A stretch of DNA of 64,000 nt from contig VUYV01000008.1 in assembly GCA_008711295.1 (NCBI GenBank), positions 2,032,880-2,096,879 on the forward strand. The letters are read 5' to 3'. The stretch is from Anarhynchus alexandrinus (lineage: Eukaryota > Chordata > Aves > Charadriiformes > Charadriidae). The translations under genes were made by a program, and so were the position numbers. Below are positions 23,683 to 35,900 of this stretch, in pieces. The notes below the pieces were generated by a model, which worked only from the letters and a program-made list of their open reading frames with translations, was not told the origin of the DNA and did not search any database. Position 1 is the first letter of the stretch. Every line of letters starts with the position of its first letter.

Positions 23683-24694
23683 CTGATGGACCATCCGCCT
23701 CCAGCCAGAGTCAGCCTGCCCTGCTCCGGGATGATGGGCACTAGCGATATCGACCCACAGTGGGGTCAGGAAGCAACACCAGTGAGAGCATCATACCCAA
23801 GAGGGGCAGCGACAGCCCCCACAAATGCCTTGCAAAGCAGGTCCTGACCCCCACGGAGAAAATCCCCAGCACACCCGGCACACCAGCACGTCCCACGGCA
23901 GCCGCACCGCGAGCCCGCCCCCCAAATGAACTGCTCTAGATTCAAAATAATCCCCTTCTCCCTTGCACGTCACTATTTTTAACCCCAATCCCGTTGGCAG
24001 CCTGGCCTCAGCGATGGCTGCGTCAGCACAAGTGTGAAGACAGGGAGCGGTGGCTGGGATACGCGGAGTGGGAGCTCTCCCGGGGGAAATCCAGCTCCTC
24101 CCCTGCTCTACCTCCATCTTCCTCCGGGCCTTTTCCAAAGAGGGTCTGGCTTGCTCCGTGCTCCCACGCTGGGGGTGAATTCCAACACCAGCCCTGCAGC
24201 AGGCTGGTTTCCTACCAGCGCTGCCCCAGTTTGGCCAGTGGATGAGTATGGGAGGGAAGGGTGCAAGGACCCTGCTCAGCATCCACCTCCTGGATGCCCA
24301 CCTCTGCCCGAGTGGTCCTGCCGAGCTGGAGGACGGTGGTTGCAGGATGAACACCCCATAATCTTCTTTTAAAAGCTTTTATCAGCAGTTTAGTGCAGGA
24401 CAGAGGAGATGGCTCCAGGTGACATCCCTGTACCCTGATGGCTCATCCTCTTTCCTCCTGTGACCCTCACCAGCCTCTGGGCACCCTCCTTCCCACCCTG
24501 CCCCAGCACCAGACAGCTCTGCAGTGGGGTGTCCTGCCTCCCCCGACACCCCAAATCCTTTCACCCCCCCTCTCAGAGGCAAATCACCAGCCGGCAGCCT
24601 CCCCACGTCCCCCAGAAGCCGCTCGCCCTCCACCCTGTCCCCTAGATGTCCCTTTGCGAGGGGTGCGACAGGAGGGACCCTACCACGGTTGCCC

Positions 24695-25078
24695 CAGTGG
24701 ATGAGTACGGATGAGATGTGGGGGGGAGAAGTTTGGGTGAGTATGGATGAGATGCTGGGGGGCAGTGGTTTGGATGAGATGCAGGGACTGGGGGGGGACA
24801 GACAGAGGTTTGAGTGAGTATTGATGAGATGCAAAGCTGGAAAGGGACAGAAGTTTGGATGACTATGGATGAGATGTGGGGCTGGAGGGCAGAAGTTTGG
24901 GTGAGTACGGATGAGATGGTGGGGGGCAGTGGTTTGGATGAGTATGGATGAGATGCGGGGCTGGGGGGGGACAGGACAGACAGAGGTTTGAGTGAGTATG
25001 GATGAGATGCGGAGCTGGAGGGGGGCAGAGGTTTGGATGACTGTGGATGAGACGTGGGGCAGGAGGGCAGAGGTTTGG
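24695..25078. repeat. Minisatellite with two-level periodicity
   Basis: Nine copies of a GATGAGATG/GATGAGACG core lie 26-54 bases apart, each with a GAGTAxGGATGAGATG-like head and a G-rich, AGxxGTTTGG-like tail. At a higher level, 24737-24900 (164 bases) and 24901-25078 (178 bases) are two copies of the same multi-monomer block, preceded by a partial block at 24695-24736. In reverse translation it gives repeated SSILTQTS-like strings, which are an artefact of the repeat. Confidence 0.85.
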
Positions 25079-25089
25079 ATGCTCCCCCA

Positions 25090-25581
25090 GCTCTGGGGGT
25101 GTGGGGGGTGGGGACGGGACCGGGGGCGGCTGAGCTCCGGGGGGAGGCGGGCGGGCGGAGGAAGGGCCCCCGCAGCCGTTTTCCTACAGCGGGAGTGGGT
25201 CGGTGCCATGGAAAACAAAAAGGCCCGGGGGACGGGGAGGGGAGGAGAAGCTCAAACGAGGGCCGAGGGAACCGACGAGAGCGTTTGCCACCCTTTCAGA
25301 GGAGAGAGGGCGAGCGGGCTCCATCCCCCCGGAGCTGCCGGTAAAGGGGCAGGAGGGACCGGGGACCGGCGGGGAGAGCCGGGGCCAGGGTTGGGGAAGG
25401 GGGGAAAGAGGGCTGGAAGGCCCGGGGAGGGAGGGATGGTTATTCACGGCTCTGGTATGCGACGTGCCGGCCCTGCTCACACCGCCCCCGGGCCGCCTCC
25501 GCCCGCGGGGGCAGCGAGAGAGGCGGCGGGGAGAGGTAACAGCCCCCCGGGGGGGCGGGAGGGGGATGCTGGCGGTGGAAG
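25090..25581 (+). promoter_or_regulatory. ISLR: CpG-rich probable ISLR promoter/noncoding first exon
   Basis: Dense CG-containing sequence from about 25100 to 25560 with GGGCGG-type boxes, followed by a good donor (GAAG followed by GTGAGG, exon end at 25581). The ISLR coding exon has an acceptor ending at 26798, so a noncoding first exon here is plausible. Not proved by sequence alone. Confidence 0.4.
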
Positions 25582-26806
25582 GTGAGGGGGGGTGGTTTGG
25601 GATGGGAGGGAGACGGAGTGGAGGGGTGCTCGGAGAGATCAAGAAGCGTGGGACCCCCCTGTCCCGGCAGGACACCACCACCCCCCCGCCCGCCGCCGCG
25701 TTGCTGCTCCCCCAGCCCTGCTGCTCCTGCATCCCGCAGCTTGGTGGGGGTGATGGGGGTCTGGAGGGACTTACACCTTGCTGGGACAGATAGGGGACAC
25801 CCCAAAAATTACACCAGCTGGGGGCTTTAAAATGCATGAGCCAAGGAGTATCCCCCCCCCACTGCTGGGCTCTCACCCCCTCCATCACCCCCAGAGCCCT
25901 CGGGGGGTGGGGGGGTGTCCTTCCCCATCCATTGAACCCCAGCTCTGGGGTGGTTGATCCCCTGGAAGGACAGGACTCTTTGTGCCCCCTTTTGTTCCCC
26001 CCCACCCCACAAGGGCTTATTCAGCGTCTCCCATTGCCAATAAAACATGTGTCCCCCCCCTTTCCTGCCTTAAATGACAGGGTTGGGGACTGGAAGGAGC
26101 AGCAAAACTTGCCTACAAAGCAGAGACAAAGGGGTTTCTCGGTGCCAGCTCCTCGCAGAGCTGCAGTTAACCTCTTCCCTGGTGGGACACAGCTGCCCGG
26201 CGCCGGGGAAGCGAGCACGCACAATCCCCTCCGTGAGCCAAGGAGAAGGGGAAGAAGGAGTTAGCTCCAAAATATTTCGCTCTAAAGACTTCCAGCAGCC
26301 AGGGACCCCACACTCGCTTCGCTGAGGAAAAGCGCTCGAGAAGCTGGTTGTTTTTTTTTTTTCCACAACATGGAAAAATATGGAGACGGGGGTTGGTTTG
26401 AGGTCTGAAAGCGCGCTGAACATCCCAACAGCTCGATGGTTTAAGGGGAATTGCGGCTGAGGCTGGTTGGGAAAGAGCTGCGGTTGGAGAAACGGGGTGA
26501 ACTCTGAACCCCCCAGCTCCCGCTTTTCATCCCAGAACCCAGGGAAGTGGCATCCCAAGGGGCTGGTGCTTCAGCAAAGATCAAAAAGAGGTGTTTTCTA
26601 GTAGGGGAAGGAAAGGGTTTAGGGGGAAGTTCCCTGCTCATGTAAGTAGTCGAAGGCTCTGCTTTTGGCGAGGAAACACCAAAATATTTCAAACAGCCTT
26701 TTCCAGCTGAAGTTCTAGGGATAATCACATGGACGCTTCGCTCTTCTGCTGATGGGCTAGACCCGTCCGGTTCATTCCCCCTCTGTCTCTGTTCCCAGGA
26801 GGAAGG

Positions 26807-28057
26807 ATGAAGCTCCTGCTCTGCTGCCTGGGGTTGGCCGCGCTCCTGGGGTCCTGCCTGGCCTGTCCCAGCGCCTGCTCCTGCTCCACCAAGAAGAACG
26901 GGCGGCTGTTGGCTGAGTGTGCCTACAAGGATCTGCAGGAGGTACCCGAGGGGCTGTCCTCCAACGTGACCATCCTCACCTTGTCAGCCAACAGGATCGG
27001 CTGGTTGGGGCAGGGGTCCTTCGCTGAGGTTCCCGAAGTGCAGTCACTGTGGTTGGGCTACAACCAGATCGGGGTGGTGGAACCGGGGGCTTTCGCCTTG
27101 TTGGTGCACCTAAAGAACCTGGACCTGAGCCACAACAAGATAGCGGATTTCCCCTGGCAGGACCTCCGTAACCTCAGCGGTCTGCAGATCCTGAAGATGA
27201 ACAACAACCGCCTGGCTGGGCTGCCCTGGGATGCTTTCCGCTCCTTGAAGGACCTACGCTCCCTCTGGCTCAACGACAATGAGCTGACCACCCTGGCCGA
27301 GGGCACCTTTGACAACCTGCCCTCCCTGTCCCAGCTGCAGATCTTCAACAACCCCTTCAACTGCTCCTGCAAAGTCTTCTGGCTGAAGAAGTGGACTGAG
27401 AACACCTCCGTCTCCATCACCAAGGGGGGGTCTACCCTGTGCGTGGCTCCCGGCAGGCTGAAGGGCAGGGCGGTGACGGACATCCCCGACCACCACTGCA
27501 TCGCCCCCTCCGTGCAGCTCACCTACCTCTCCAACCTGGACAACACTGTCATGTACAATGGCCTCACGCTGACCCTGCATTGCAGTGTGGCGGGCAGCCC
27601 TCCGCCGGAGATCAGGTGGAAGATCCAGACCTCCAGCCGCCGCATTGAGATCAACGGGCCCAACGTGGCGCGGGATGGAAACGTCAAGCAGAGCCAAGAG
27701 CACTTCTTGGTCTTCAAGAACGGCACCATGGCCATCCCAAACTTCAGCAAGGAGGATGAAGGCATCTACACCTGCCTCGCTGTCAACGACGTGGGCATGA
27801 GGGATGTCTCGGTCAACGTGGCCTTGGCTGGTTCAGAGAATCCAGCTGAAGACCTGCTCCAAGATGACCCCCAAGCCAGCCACCTCGGGGGTCGGAGCTG
27901 CTACAAGGGAGATGAAATGGATCCCTCTGGTGCCGGAGAAAAGCTGGTGATCGTTTACCATATGCCAAGGGAGTCAAAGAGCAGGGCTGGAGGAGTGGTG
28001 CCCCAGGTCCACCTGGGGACTCTCCTGCTGGCTTTGGGCATCGTGCTCTGCTGTTAA
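26807..28057 (+). CDS. ISLR: ISLR (meflin), LRR/Ig GPI-anchored protein
   Basis: Immunoglobulin-superfamily leucine-rich-repeat protein, a mesenchymal/fibroblast surface marker in mammals. Single 416-codon coding exon; the acceptor ends at 26798 and the ATG at 26807 has A at -3. Seen: signal peptide at 1-19; LRR N-terminal cap (CPSACSC); five leucine-rich repeats with FPWQDLRNLS and LKMNNN shared with ISLR2; LRR C-terminal cap NPFNCSCK near 183; C2-type Ig domain at about 237-345 (LTLHC, YTCLA); then a short linker and a C-terminal hydrophobic stretch (HLGTLLLALGIVLCC) with no cytoplasmic tail, fitting a GPI-attachment signal. Human ISLR is 428 residues. It lacks the long FNIII-like/transmembrane/acidic part of ISLR2. 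Confidence 0.97.
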   Translation: MKLLLCCLGLAALLGSCLACPSACSCSTKKNGRLLAECAYKDLQEVPEGLSSNVTILTLSANRIGWLGQGSFAEVPEVQSLWLGYNQIGVVEPGAFALLVHLKNLDLSHNKIADFPWQDLRNLSGLQILKMNNNRLAGLPWDAFRSLKDLRSLWLNDNELTTLAEGTFDNLPSLSQLQIFNNPFNCSCKVFWLKKWTENTSVSITKGGSTLCVAPGRLKGRAVTDIPDHHCIAPSVQLTYLSNLDNTVMYNGLTLTLHCSVAGSPPPEIRWKIQTSSRRIEINGPNVARDGNVKQSQEHFLVFKNGTMAIPNFSKEDEGIYTCLAVNDVGMRDVSVNVALAGSENPAEDLLQDDPQASHLGGRSCYKGDEMDPSGAGEKLVIVYHMPRESKSRAGGVVPQVHLGTLLLALGIVLCC

Positions 28058-31000
28058 AGGGGGGAGAAGGAAACGGTGCCTCGGGGGTTCCCCCTCTTTC
28101 TGTAGCATTTATCTTCACGTAGTGCCATGCCTTTGCTGAGCTTCTGGGAACTGTGGGTGGTCAGGAGTCAAAGGGGGCCGAGACTGAGGCCTAAGGCTGG
28201 TTGTTCAACCCCTCCTTAGATGGGGGTCAGGGCTGGGCTCCATTAGTTGAGAGCTTCAAACAAGCTTGGGTGATGTAGAGAAGATCCTCACCATGCAGCC
28301 GCTTTCCAGGCATCCAAATCCACCACCTCCTGACATATCTCCCTCCTAAGACCAAAGTGCGGCTGCAGGATTGAAGTCCACCCTCGACAGGGTGACCATC
28401 ACCCATCCCCAGAGCCCACGACCATGAGCCCTCTTCCATCCGCAGCGCTGAGCTGTGACCGATGCGGGGATCTCTCACAAAGAGGATCATATCGGTCCAG
28501 CGGCACCAAAGATGACATCCCCGCTGTGACCAGCGCCGGGGCCCTTGGCCAGGCGCATCCTTCCTACCACCAACCTCCCATCAAGCACCAGGAGCAGAAG
28601 GACCAGTCTGAGAGTGGGGGAGTAGCCCAGGTACAGGGTCCCCGGGCGTGTGGCTCTGGGGGACAGAGATATGATGGCGCTTTGTAAGCAGTATAGGTAC
28701 AGTAGGACACATCGGATGGGGCCACAGGTTTGGATCAGGTTGTTTTGTGGAGCAGGAGAAGCTTTCCCATGGGCTTCATCCCTGCAGGAGCACCCAGGGT
28801 ACCTGCACCCTCCCTGCATCTTGCAGGATCAGGCCCCGCCACCCTCAGTGCCTCTCCCAGATGTGATGCAGCTGATTTTGGTGGTTTTTTTTTTTCCTCC
28901 TCTTCCCTTTCACAGCTGAAGGCTGCAGTCCAAAAAAATGCTCAGCTGGGCTGGACCCACTGAGCCGTACTGCTCCGGCTCCGACCCCGGTGGGGAGGGA
29001 TTGAGCCCCAAGAGACCAAAATAACGTCCCAGCGCTCCTCTCTGACGGGAAACTGAGTGGGGGCTGTACGATGGAGCGGTAGGAAGAAAGATTGGGAGAA
29101 GCCAGGTGACAGAGAGAAGCTGAGCTGACCTATAAACACATTCCTTAAAGTGCTTTAGCGTTCCCACACGGGACATATATACCATACCCGGCTGCCCCGG
29201 GGCGGGGACGGGACTGGGGGACCCCTTGTCTCATGGTGGGGAGGGGGGGGCTGAGCATGTCCAAACTCCGTCTCCCTGACCCTGATGATGCAGGGGTGGT
29301 CCGGCTCTCGTGCCTTCTGCCAGCGCTCGCCTGGGGGAGCTGGATGGACCCCCGCAGCCACCCTCGCCTTATAACCAAAGAATAAATACCTTTTGGGGTT
29401 TCTTTTTTTTAAACAATCCGGTGCTTGCTGCCTCTGTGCACCCCTCCCCCAAACCCAGCATCATCATGTGGGGTACCACAGCTCATCACCAACCCCTTTT
29501 CCTCAGGGGGAACCCCTTTTCCCCCCCCAACTCCCTGTGCTGTAGCATCCCCCCAGCTCGCCGAAAACCCTTCCAGCGCTATAGCATCCCCCCACCATGT
29601 CCCTGGAGGGAGGATGCATTTATAGGGTACCCCAAACACACCCCCCCCCTCCTCCATCGCTGCCTGCAGCAGGCAGGGATGCCAAAACCAGCTGAGAAGC
29701 AGCTGTCCCGGAGCCTCAAGCCTCCAGCCAAGTTCTCCAGCCCCACAATCTGGTGTCTGGCCAGCTCGAAGGGTAGGGACAAGGGCAGCCGAAGAGCTGC
29801 CACATGCCAACACCATCCCGGCTACGGCGCCGAAGGCTCCGTGGGGGTCCCGAGGCAGAAAGAGCCAGCGGCTCCTCGCACGAACAGCCTTTGATGCTAA
29901 CAAGCCGGCGCATATTTTTCCCATTACAGGCAGAAAGGAGGAAAAACATCGTGGCCGGCCCCAGCCAGAGTTTTGGTTTCGTTTCGTAGGGTACAACTTT
30001 TAACAGCAATTTTATCCCAGCCCAGGTCCTCCTCTCCCTGCCTGCCTGGGAATAGCGGGGTACGGGAGCTTATTCCTGCAAGCTCAGCCGGGAACAGGGT
30101 TTGGAGCCTGGGATAAGGATTTTTAAAACAATAAAATAAAAGATTTATGCTCCCAGCAGCCATAAACCATGCCAGAAAGTCTTGCAGAGCTGCTGCTCTC
30201 CCCCGACTTTGCTGGTGCACGGCTGTTTTGTCACCAGAAAGGTGACTTGCTCTCTGTTTGCCAAGTTTACTCAGAGCTTTTATGGCAAATTCTTAACAAT
30301 ATTAAGCATCTCTCGTCCATAATGAACAGGGCACCCTGCCACACAGCTCCTGGGTTGGAGGATCTGCCCACGCTTGGGCATCACCATCCTCAGCCAGTGC
30401 GAGTCTGGGATGTCACAACCCCCATCAGCTCCTCTCTGTGCCTCACATTGAGGGATGACCCAGACCTGAATTTCCATTCCCCACGTAGGTAATTTTTTTT
30501 TGTTCATGATGCTTTTCAGTGGGATCAGCTCTCTGAACCACCTCGCCAAGAGTTCAAGGTTGGGTGGAGAGGACCGTGGATGCGCAGGGGCAGAGCTATC
30601 CCATGGCTGTCCCAATGGGTTTAGAGAGGAGGTGAGAAGCCACCGTGAAGAAGAGGAGCTCGGTTAACCCCCAGGGCACCGTGCTCATGTCAAAGAAGGG
30701 AAAGAAAACAAGCAAACCAATGAAGCACCTCCCCTCTTCCTCCCAGGGCTGTCATCTCTCACCTCGGTCCCAACCCGTCGCCTGCCAAGACATCTCCAGG
30801 AAGCCTCGGGCAGGGCTGCGTAAACAGATGCTGAAATCCAGCTCCACCCATGACCCAGAGCTGTATAAAATTTCAGGGATGACCGAGGCTGCCTTCAAAG
30901 CCCCAGTGCCTCTGAGGCCCGAGATGGTTTGGGATGGGCTGCAAGGGCAAGGCGAAGCCTTTGCCATAGGGCATCCCTTCACCCTGGTCCACGCAGGACA

Positions 31001-32112
31001 CCCAGGACCCATCAGCGCCGCATCCCTCCTGTGCTCAGACACGCGAACCCACAGCACGCAAAGCCCAGGGATGGGAAAACAGCAGGAATCGCCCCTTGGG
31101 CTCCTGCTGTCTTCAAAAGAAAACGAGCCAGATCTGCCTCCGGTGCCACCGCTGTCACCCGGTTTGGTGACATCGTACTACGTGCCAGACAGTAATCAAA
31201 TAAGATTAAACCAGCGTTGGTCAGGGCAGCGGATGCGACAGGGCTTTGAGCATCCAAGCGCAGCGGGTGGCAGATGAAGGCAGGGACCCCCCTTCTCCTC
31301 GCTGGGATGGAAAGGGAGGGGGTCAGGGGGAAGAGGGAAGAGGGATGGCTCCCACCCAGAGAGCTTCAATGTTGTGGGGATATGCCAAAACCCTCCAGGC
31401 AAACCCCAAAGCAGAGGGGTCAGCCTCGCTCACCCCCAACCCACGCCAACCCCAACAAGAGGGCATGGGGTCCTTGACAGCCTGCGAAAAGCAGGTCTGC
31501 TCACCTCCAAGAAGATCCTTGGGGCAAGGGGCTCAAGCCCCATGGATCAGAGGGGATGGCCCAGCAGCCCTACTCCGTGCAGGGCGGGCTGTAAAGTCTT
31601 TAGCAAGGCTGAGGTGGTCGAGATGGGGTTGAGATGGAGGAACGAGGAGCCACCAATACGACTTGCCACAAGCCCTGCCTGCAACAGTGGGCTGACGCCA
31701 GGCATAATTCCAGCCACCGAAGGCAGGATTTTCAAGGGACACATGGTGGGAAGAGGTGACCCAGCAACACCTTGGACACCTACCGTTGATGCTTTAGCCA
31801 CAAAACATCCTGTTTCCATTCCCATCCTTCATGGGAGCTGAGGTTTAGGGGCCAAACTTTTTGACGGGAAAGCAAATTGATCAGCTTTGCGTTAAAATTT
31901 CCCTAAGGTGCAGAGAGGGGGAATCACAGATTTGGTCCCATCACCCGCAGGTCAAGCAGGTCTACCACAAAGCCTCTGCTGAGCAAGGTCAGTCCCAACC
32001 ATCACCTGGAGACATAGCTATGACGATCCTCACGTCCCTTCTTCCAGGTCTGGCTTATTTGGGAATGGCCAAGAGACCAAGCACACCCCGAGTGTAGGAA
32101 TGAGGTATGTGA
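28058..32112. other. ISLR-STRA6 convergent intergenic region, no gene seen
   Basis: The interval between the 3' ends of ISLR (plus) and STRA6 (minus). It presumably holds the ISLR 3' UTR on the left; the first plus-strand AATAAA is at 29381, with another at about 30130. The rest is noncoding sequence with several open frames that match nothing I recognise. No repeats of note. Confidence 0.6.
29381..29386 (+). terminator. ISLR: Candidate ISLR poly(A) signal
   Basis: First canonical AATAAA after the ISLR stop (1.3 kb downstream), followed by T/G-rich sequence (TTTTGGGGTTTC). A non-canonical nearer site is possible. Confidence 0.5.
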
Positions 32113-32118
32113 TTTATT
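32113..32118 (-). terminator. STRA6: STRA6 poly(A) signal
   Basis: TTTATT on the plus strand, which is AATAAA on the minus strand, 840 bases after the STRA6 stop codon and the first canonical signal there. Confidence 0.65.
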
Positions 32119-32956
32119 AACCTTCCCCAACTTGGCACGTCCAAGCGAGGTGTAAAACTGCTTTCTATGGATTCAAGCTCTGCTTGCTTGGAGGGTCACT
32201 GGTCCTGGGGGGGGAACCGCTGGTTTTAAACAAAACGGGGTGGCAGCAAGAGGCACCGAGGGGACAAGAGTTACGGGGAGCAGGAAACAAATGGCTCTGC
32301 AACCTCATGGCCCACAGAGGAGCAGACAGGGATTTGAGCCTTCACAATATTGGGGGAAAATAAGAGTCCCAGGGTCAGGTATGGCACTCGGGATCCCTCA
32401 GGATTAGCCCTGAAAGGGAGAAGCTGGGGATGGGGTTGGCAGCAGGGACCTTCTCTGCAGGAAGACCACGTCGAGATGCAGGTAGCTCCTTGAGCTCAGT
32501 CTGGCTGAGGATCCCTCCATGCACACAAAACACACGCCTTCGCCCTCTTTCCTTACTGCCCTGGTGCTGGGGACTTGTGCCTTGCCTTGCCACGGGTCAG
32601 AAAGGCAACTGTTGAGAGTTGGTGGGCTCATTGCAGGAGTCACTCTTCAGAAGACCTTTCTGAGATGCCTGAAGGGTTTAGCTTGGCTCATCAACCCCTC
32701 TCTCCATCTAGGTCAGGCTTGGAGGTGACCCATTTGCCTTGGCTGTCTTCACCTTTGGACCTTGGTAGTGGCTCAGCATGAATCTAGAGCTAAAAAACAG
32801 CCCCCATCACCACTGGAGAGGGACCAGAGGCTGGAGAGGAGCAAGAGGTGCCCAAAACTCCTGCCAGTGCAGGAGGATAGTCAACGGGAGACAGGGATGG
32901 GATGGGACAGGAGTGTGTGAGGGAGGCAGAGAGAGGAGGGGGGGCTTCTCTGGAGG

Positions 32957-35900
32957 TCAGGGCTTGGGGGAGCTGAGTTGGGTGCCGTTGGCTGTGGGGT
33001 CAGAGAGGGCGGTTTTCCGGCAAGCTGTCAGTGAGGGGTTGTTGAGGAGCGTGTAGGCCAGCCACCACCGGGCTCGGCTCTGCTTGAACCTGGCTCTGCT
33101 TGGTGGCGCCTTCTTGGGCTGCATCAGCTGGATGCCTGAAAGAAAATGGGGGGATGGGGGACAATTTCAGCCCCAGCTGCTCCTCGCTGGAGCTGCCCAG
33201 ATGCCATCTACACCCTGGGGTGAAAGCCCCATCCTGCCCTTGCACAGGTAGAGGAACCAGGCCTCCCTGAGGAACAGTCATGCACCAAACAGAGGAGGTG
33301 GCATAAAAGAGGAGGGAGCGGCAAAACCACAATCCTCAATGGTCCCTTTACCCCAAGGCACCACCAGCATCTCTAGAAGAGCAGGAAAGCTGCAGAGGAG
33401 ACCCCGATGCCACCCCACCGGGATGGCTGTGCATTCCCCTGCATCGGTTGGCGGTGGGAAGGTCTCACCTTCTTCCACGTTGCTGGCTCGGAGCCCCGGT
33501 GGCCCCTCCGGCCTGGCTGGCTGGAGAAGCAGCAAGCAAAAAGCTTTCATCACCGGGTGGGACTGGCTGACCTCGATTTTCAGATAGTGGCAGTACGTGT
33601 GGTAGCCTGGGGGAACAAAGCCNACAAAGGGGAAGGTTGTTTGGCAGGCTCCATCTCCACCCTGCCAGAGCTGCTCTGCCTCCAGAGCCAGGGATGAGCT
33701 CCGCTCCCAAAATCCCAGCGGGAAAAGCAGAGGAAGGGCTGAGCCCTCCTCCCTCCAGCCTTTAGTGCAGGGTCCATTCCCATAGACAACGGGGTCCGGC
33801 CACTGGTGAAGCCCAGGGGACCTCAGCAGGGCATCACCCACCCTTGGGGATGGATGGAAAAGCAGGACCAAGCCAGCATAAGGAGAAGCCATTTGCTCCA
33901 GTTGTCCCCATCTACCCATTTCTGAACACAGAGCACAAGGACCTGAAGCCACCCTTGGTCCCAGCAGCTCCAGGTGATGCAGGAGCCCTTGGCCTTGTCC
34001 ACCAGGAGCTTGATGGTGGAAGAAGGACCTCCATGTTCACGGAGGTGCTGCAGAGGGACCCACCCCCATGTCCTACCTGGGTCAAAGGTCTCCACACTGC
34101 GGTTCAGCAGGCTGATGTCCAGCTGGCAGAAGTGGATGGCGTTATAAAGGCCAGAAATTACCATCCTCCACACCCCGGCTAGGACACCCACCAGGACATT
34201 GATGGGGAAGAGCAGGTAAGTGACTATGTAGAGAGCTCGCCTGTGGGTGGAGGAGGAGGAGGAGTAAGGAACACAAACACCACGGGATGGGAAGCACAGT
34301 TCTTCCCTGCCAGAGAAACTTCCTGCCAAAATAAGCCTCCCACCCTTCCCTCCCTCCTCAGCAGACATGGTCCCTGTTTGAGGTGTCGCCATCCCACGGA
34401 GAGAAGCAAACACCATTTAGGGCTTTTGGAGAGGAGACAGGAGTCCAGACCCTCAGGACTTCAAAGCTTGGCCTCCAGTTCTCCCTGAAGACTTAGAAAC
34501 CAGACAAATCATGAGTATGGAGGTTTGGGATGGAGGACACCAGCTCCTGTGGAGGCCAGAAGAGCCTACAGCAGCCTCCCCACAATGCTGGGCAAGCGAT
34601 GGAGGTGATGGAAATGCCTTGGCTGGACAGAGCAGGACACCCAGACCCATCTGCCACCCTGGTCTTCAGCATAAGGAGACAGCTTAGGCAGTGACACTAT
34701 GCGTGAGCAAGGGACCACATCAGCACGCAGCTTCTGAACTGGTCCAGCCGATCCTGAGGGATCTGGACTTCCTCTGAGGCTTGCAAATGGGGATGGTGGA
34801 GCAGGGCACAGACCTCACCAGCTTCACCCCACCAAAATCAAGGCTGTAAATGGACCATGGCCCTCTAAAACATCTGAAGAAACCTCTCTGGGAGCATGGA
34901 GCCACTTAAACCCCTCAAAACCACAGGCTTTCCCCTTTGAGCTCACAGCACAGAGGACACCATGACATCAGGGGCACGTGTAAACCCAACACAGTCCCGG
35001 GGGCTTGGACATCAGGAGAGACAGCTGTGCCCCAAAGGCCCCCCACGTCCCCATACCTGTTGGTGAGCTCCTTCCGGAGGGGATGCTGCTCCAGGAATTG
35101 GTAGTGAGCTGCCAAATTTTGCACAACAACAGCAAGAGCCAGGGTTAACCAGAAGGGCCTGGGTGGAAGAGAAGAGGCAGGTTGGACACCAGGAGGGTCC
35201 CAAGCAGGAGACACCATCCCAGGCAGCAGAAACCTCCAGCAAAGTTGAAGGAGCCCAAGATAGGGCCTCCCCTTGACAGAAACACCCAAAACACACCATG
35301 GCAATGGTACCCTCTTGGGTCTTCCATCCCTCCCCAAGGGCTGATGAGTGCTCACCACATGTTCCGAATGATTTTGAAGAGGTACGTGTTTGTGCCGGAC
35401 TGGAGCGGGATGACGAAGAGGAAGGTAAACCCCACTGAGCAGATGAAGAAAATCACTTGCTGGATGAGGAGACCTGGGAGGGAGACACCAGGAGAGAAAC
35501 CGTGGCAGGGGAAGGTGGAGAAGCGGTTCTTGTTCTTGCCCTTATTCCCCAAACCTGTGCTTGTTGCTGAGTGCGTCTTTCACTTTAATCCCATAAAAAG
35601 CCTGTGAGATCCTTACCTGCCTCCCCCCGCTCCAAACACAATGCTCCACGCGGGATTTAATTACAAGTTCAGCCTTTCTTATCACTCCCCACATTATCCC
35701 CGCCGAGAAGAGCCATCACTCAGGGCTGCAACTATGATGCCTCATCAGAAAACAAAAAAACCAGCCCGAGCTCTGATTTCCAATCATAAATCACACCGAG
35801 ATCAGCAGCGGCTGTGGTTTCTCCTGCTCGAGCTTGTGCTTCGCCTCCCCTGCCTTGCTTTAATGTCTTGAAAAGCAAGATTTTAAAGCAGGAGGTAGAG

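Noticed and set aside
24695..25078. CRISPR-like regular repeats
   Set aside because: Direct repeats vary in length and sequence, there are no unique spacers, and the host is a vertebrate.
24382..25218. 278-codon minus-strand frame with repeated ISSILTQTS-like strings
   Set aside because: It is the translated minisatellite; no start context, no family, and monomer length is not kept in multiples of three.
27058..27703. Minus-strand frames opposite ISLR
   Set aside because: Antisense shadows of the ISLR coding exon.
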